A DNA stretch of 6,775 bases, from contig DCFS01000260.1 in NCBI GenBank assembly GCA_002319875.1, forward strand, positions 1 to 6,775. Direction: 5' to 3'. Position 1 is the first letter of the stretch; every line of letters starts with the position of its first letter. The notes beneath the pieces were generated by a model. The model saw nothing but the letters and a program-made list of their open reading frames with translations, had not been told where the DNA came from and did not search any database. This document shows positions 5,935 to 6,775 of the stretch, piece by piece. This stretch comes from Treponema sp. UBA1798. Its GTDB lineage: Bacteria > Spirochaetota > Spirochaetia > Treponematales > Treponemataceae. Position numbers and translations under genes: made by a program.

Positions 5935-6775
5935 TTAATTGAAAGCACATGTTAAAGAACAGACAATTCTGGGTATATCGGTTTTATCCGCTTCAGCCGA
6001 ACTGAGATTATTGTGTTCATATTCGAAGGCTATACCGCCGAATACGTTGAAATCAGAATCGGGATTTATTCCTAACTGTATTCCGGTTTCTCCGGTAACG
6101 ATCGTATTCGAATACGAATCAATAAATGAGTCCGTATTATAGCCGGCCTTCACCGCCGCATACGGAGCTATATACAGGTTGCTGACCGTCATCGGCAGGC
6201 GGTATTTCAGACCGACACCGGGAATAACGCGTCTGTCATCGGAATAGGACTCAGTATTGAACGCAGAGCTGCTTGTATGCAGGCATGTCAGCATATCGGT
6301 CTGTAAAAAAAGCATAAAGCCGAGACAGGGATACTCTGATGACGTCGAATACCAGATTCTGGAAATGCCGAAATCACCCGATACTGTCCCGCTTCCAGCC
6401 TGGGGCATACCGTAATAAAACGAGAGTTCTTCCGTATACGGAGATTCAAATGAAAATCCGCCGCCTGCAGGATGCTTCGTCTTTTTCAGAGTCCCGTCTT
6501 TGCTTTTCATATCCGGTCCGCTGCAGGACGCGATCTTCCAGGAACCATGCTCTTTAGTCCACTCCGTTTCAACCGTAATACCGGAAACGGAATCATGTAT
6601 TTTTACCGGCAGAGAAGTTCCGTTAACAGCGGTACCAGTATCGGCAGTCAGTGAAGGATGGCTGTCAGTGTGCAATTTCTGCCACAATTTCCATGCCAGC
6701 GCATACTGCATTCCCGTTACCGGCGACTCGTAATTGAATTCGTCTGCAATAGTATTCCGGACAGCTGTGGGAGCA
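5935..6775 (-). CDS. C-terminal part of a probable outer-membrane beta-barrel protein, cut by the right window edge
   Basis: The frame is open without a stop from the window edge to TAA at 5937-5935, giving at least 279 residues. The true start is outside the window; the ATG at 6711 is internal, since 21 sensible codons precede it and no Shine-Dalgarno sequence sits there. About the first 105 visible residues look soluble, including a WTKEHGSWKIAS stretch. The rest has the alternating pattern of amphipathic strands: ELSFYYGMP, NLYIAPYAAVKAGYNTDSF, TGIQLGINPDSDFNVFGGIAFEYEHNN, and a last strand, IPRIVCSLTCAFN. A final strand with Phe next to last is common in barrels inserted by BamA. The layout suggests a soluble domain fused to a barrel of about 8 strands. 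The domain upstream, possibly enzymatic, is not visible. It probably leads the operon with the lipoprotein and exported protein. Confidence 0.65.
   Translation of the reverse strand, partial: APTAVRNTIADEFNYESPVTGMQYALAWKLWQKLHTDSHPSLTADTGTAVNGTSLPVKIHDSVSGITVETEWTKEHGSWKIASCSGPDMKSKDGTLKKTKHPAGGGFSFESPYTEELSFYYGMPQAGSGTVSGDFGISRIWYSTSSEYPCLGFMLFLQTDMLTCLHTSSSAFNTESYSDDRRVIPGVGLKYRLPMTVSNLYIAPYAAVKAGYNTDSFIDSYSNTIVTGETGIQLGINPDSDFNVFGGIAFEYEHNNLSSAEADKTDIPRIVCSLTCAFN

Noticed and set aside
6709..6711. ATG at 6711 as the start of the beta-barrel gene
   Set aside because: The frame stays open to the window edge, there is no Shine-Dalgarno sequence, and no signal peptide follows this ATG as an outer-membrane protein needs.
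4550..6733. Plus-strand open frames opposite the envelope genes
   Set aside because: The minus-strand frames have signal peptides, ribosome binding sites and operon spacing; the plus-strand frames have none of these.

Overview
The window looks like chromosomal DNA of a diderm bacterium, most plausibly a spirochaete near Treponema. That placement is a weak inference from a lipoprotein, a beta-barrel outer-membrane protein, moderate G+C and AGGAGG-type ribosome binding sites; nothing here proves the genus. Every convincing gene is on the minus strand, so transcription runs from the right end towards the left.

Right block (about 4605-6775): an envelope cluster. It opens with a protein running off the right edge whose C-terminal part looks like an outer-membrane beta-barrel. 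Next, 24 bases on, comes a 240-residue lipoprotein with a clear lipobox. A 197-residue exported protein follows, overlapping the lipoprotein gene by 11 bases. The last two appear to share a C-terminal layout and may be diverged paralogues. The block ends in a 10-bp perfect inverted repeat (4552-4586).

Middle and left block (1944-4541): a good sigma70-type promoter (TTGACC, 17 bp, TAGTAT) lies directly before a gene for a small 114-residue membrane protein. Its predicted transcription start falls on the ATG itself. After a 61-base gap comes a SecA ATPase of only 713 residues. It has all the motor motifs, but the helical wing domain is reduced to a short linker, the scaffold region is shortened, and the C-terminal linker with its zinc motif is absent. 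This resembles accessory SecA2 proteins rather than the roughly 900-residue housekeeping SecA.

Fifteen bases after secA lies pyk, a 597-residue pyruvate kinase with an appended PEP-utilizer-like swivel domain. That domain has lost its Thr-Ser-His signature, and a highly conserved Arg in the catalytic barrel is Ser. After pyk there is a weak terminator-like hairpin, a candidate promoter and the first seven codons of another minus-strand gene.

No RNA genes, mobile elements, CRISPR arrays or plus-strand genes are supported. The most notable content is the compact SecA with its small membrane-protein neighbour beside a cluster of exported proteins. A dedicated export role is a hypothesis only.
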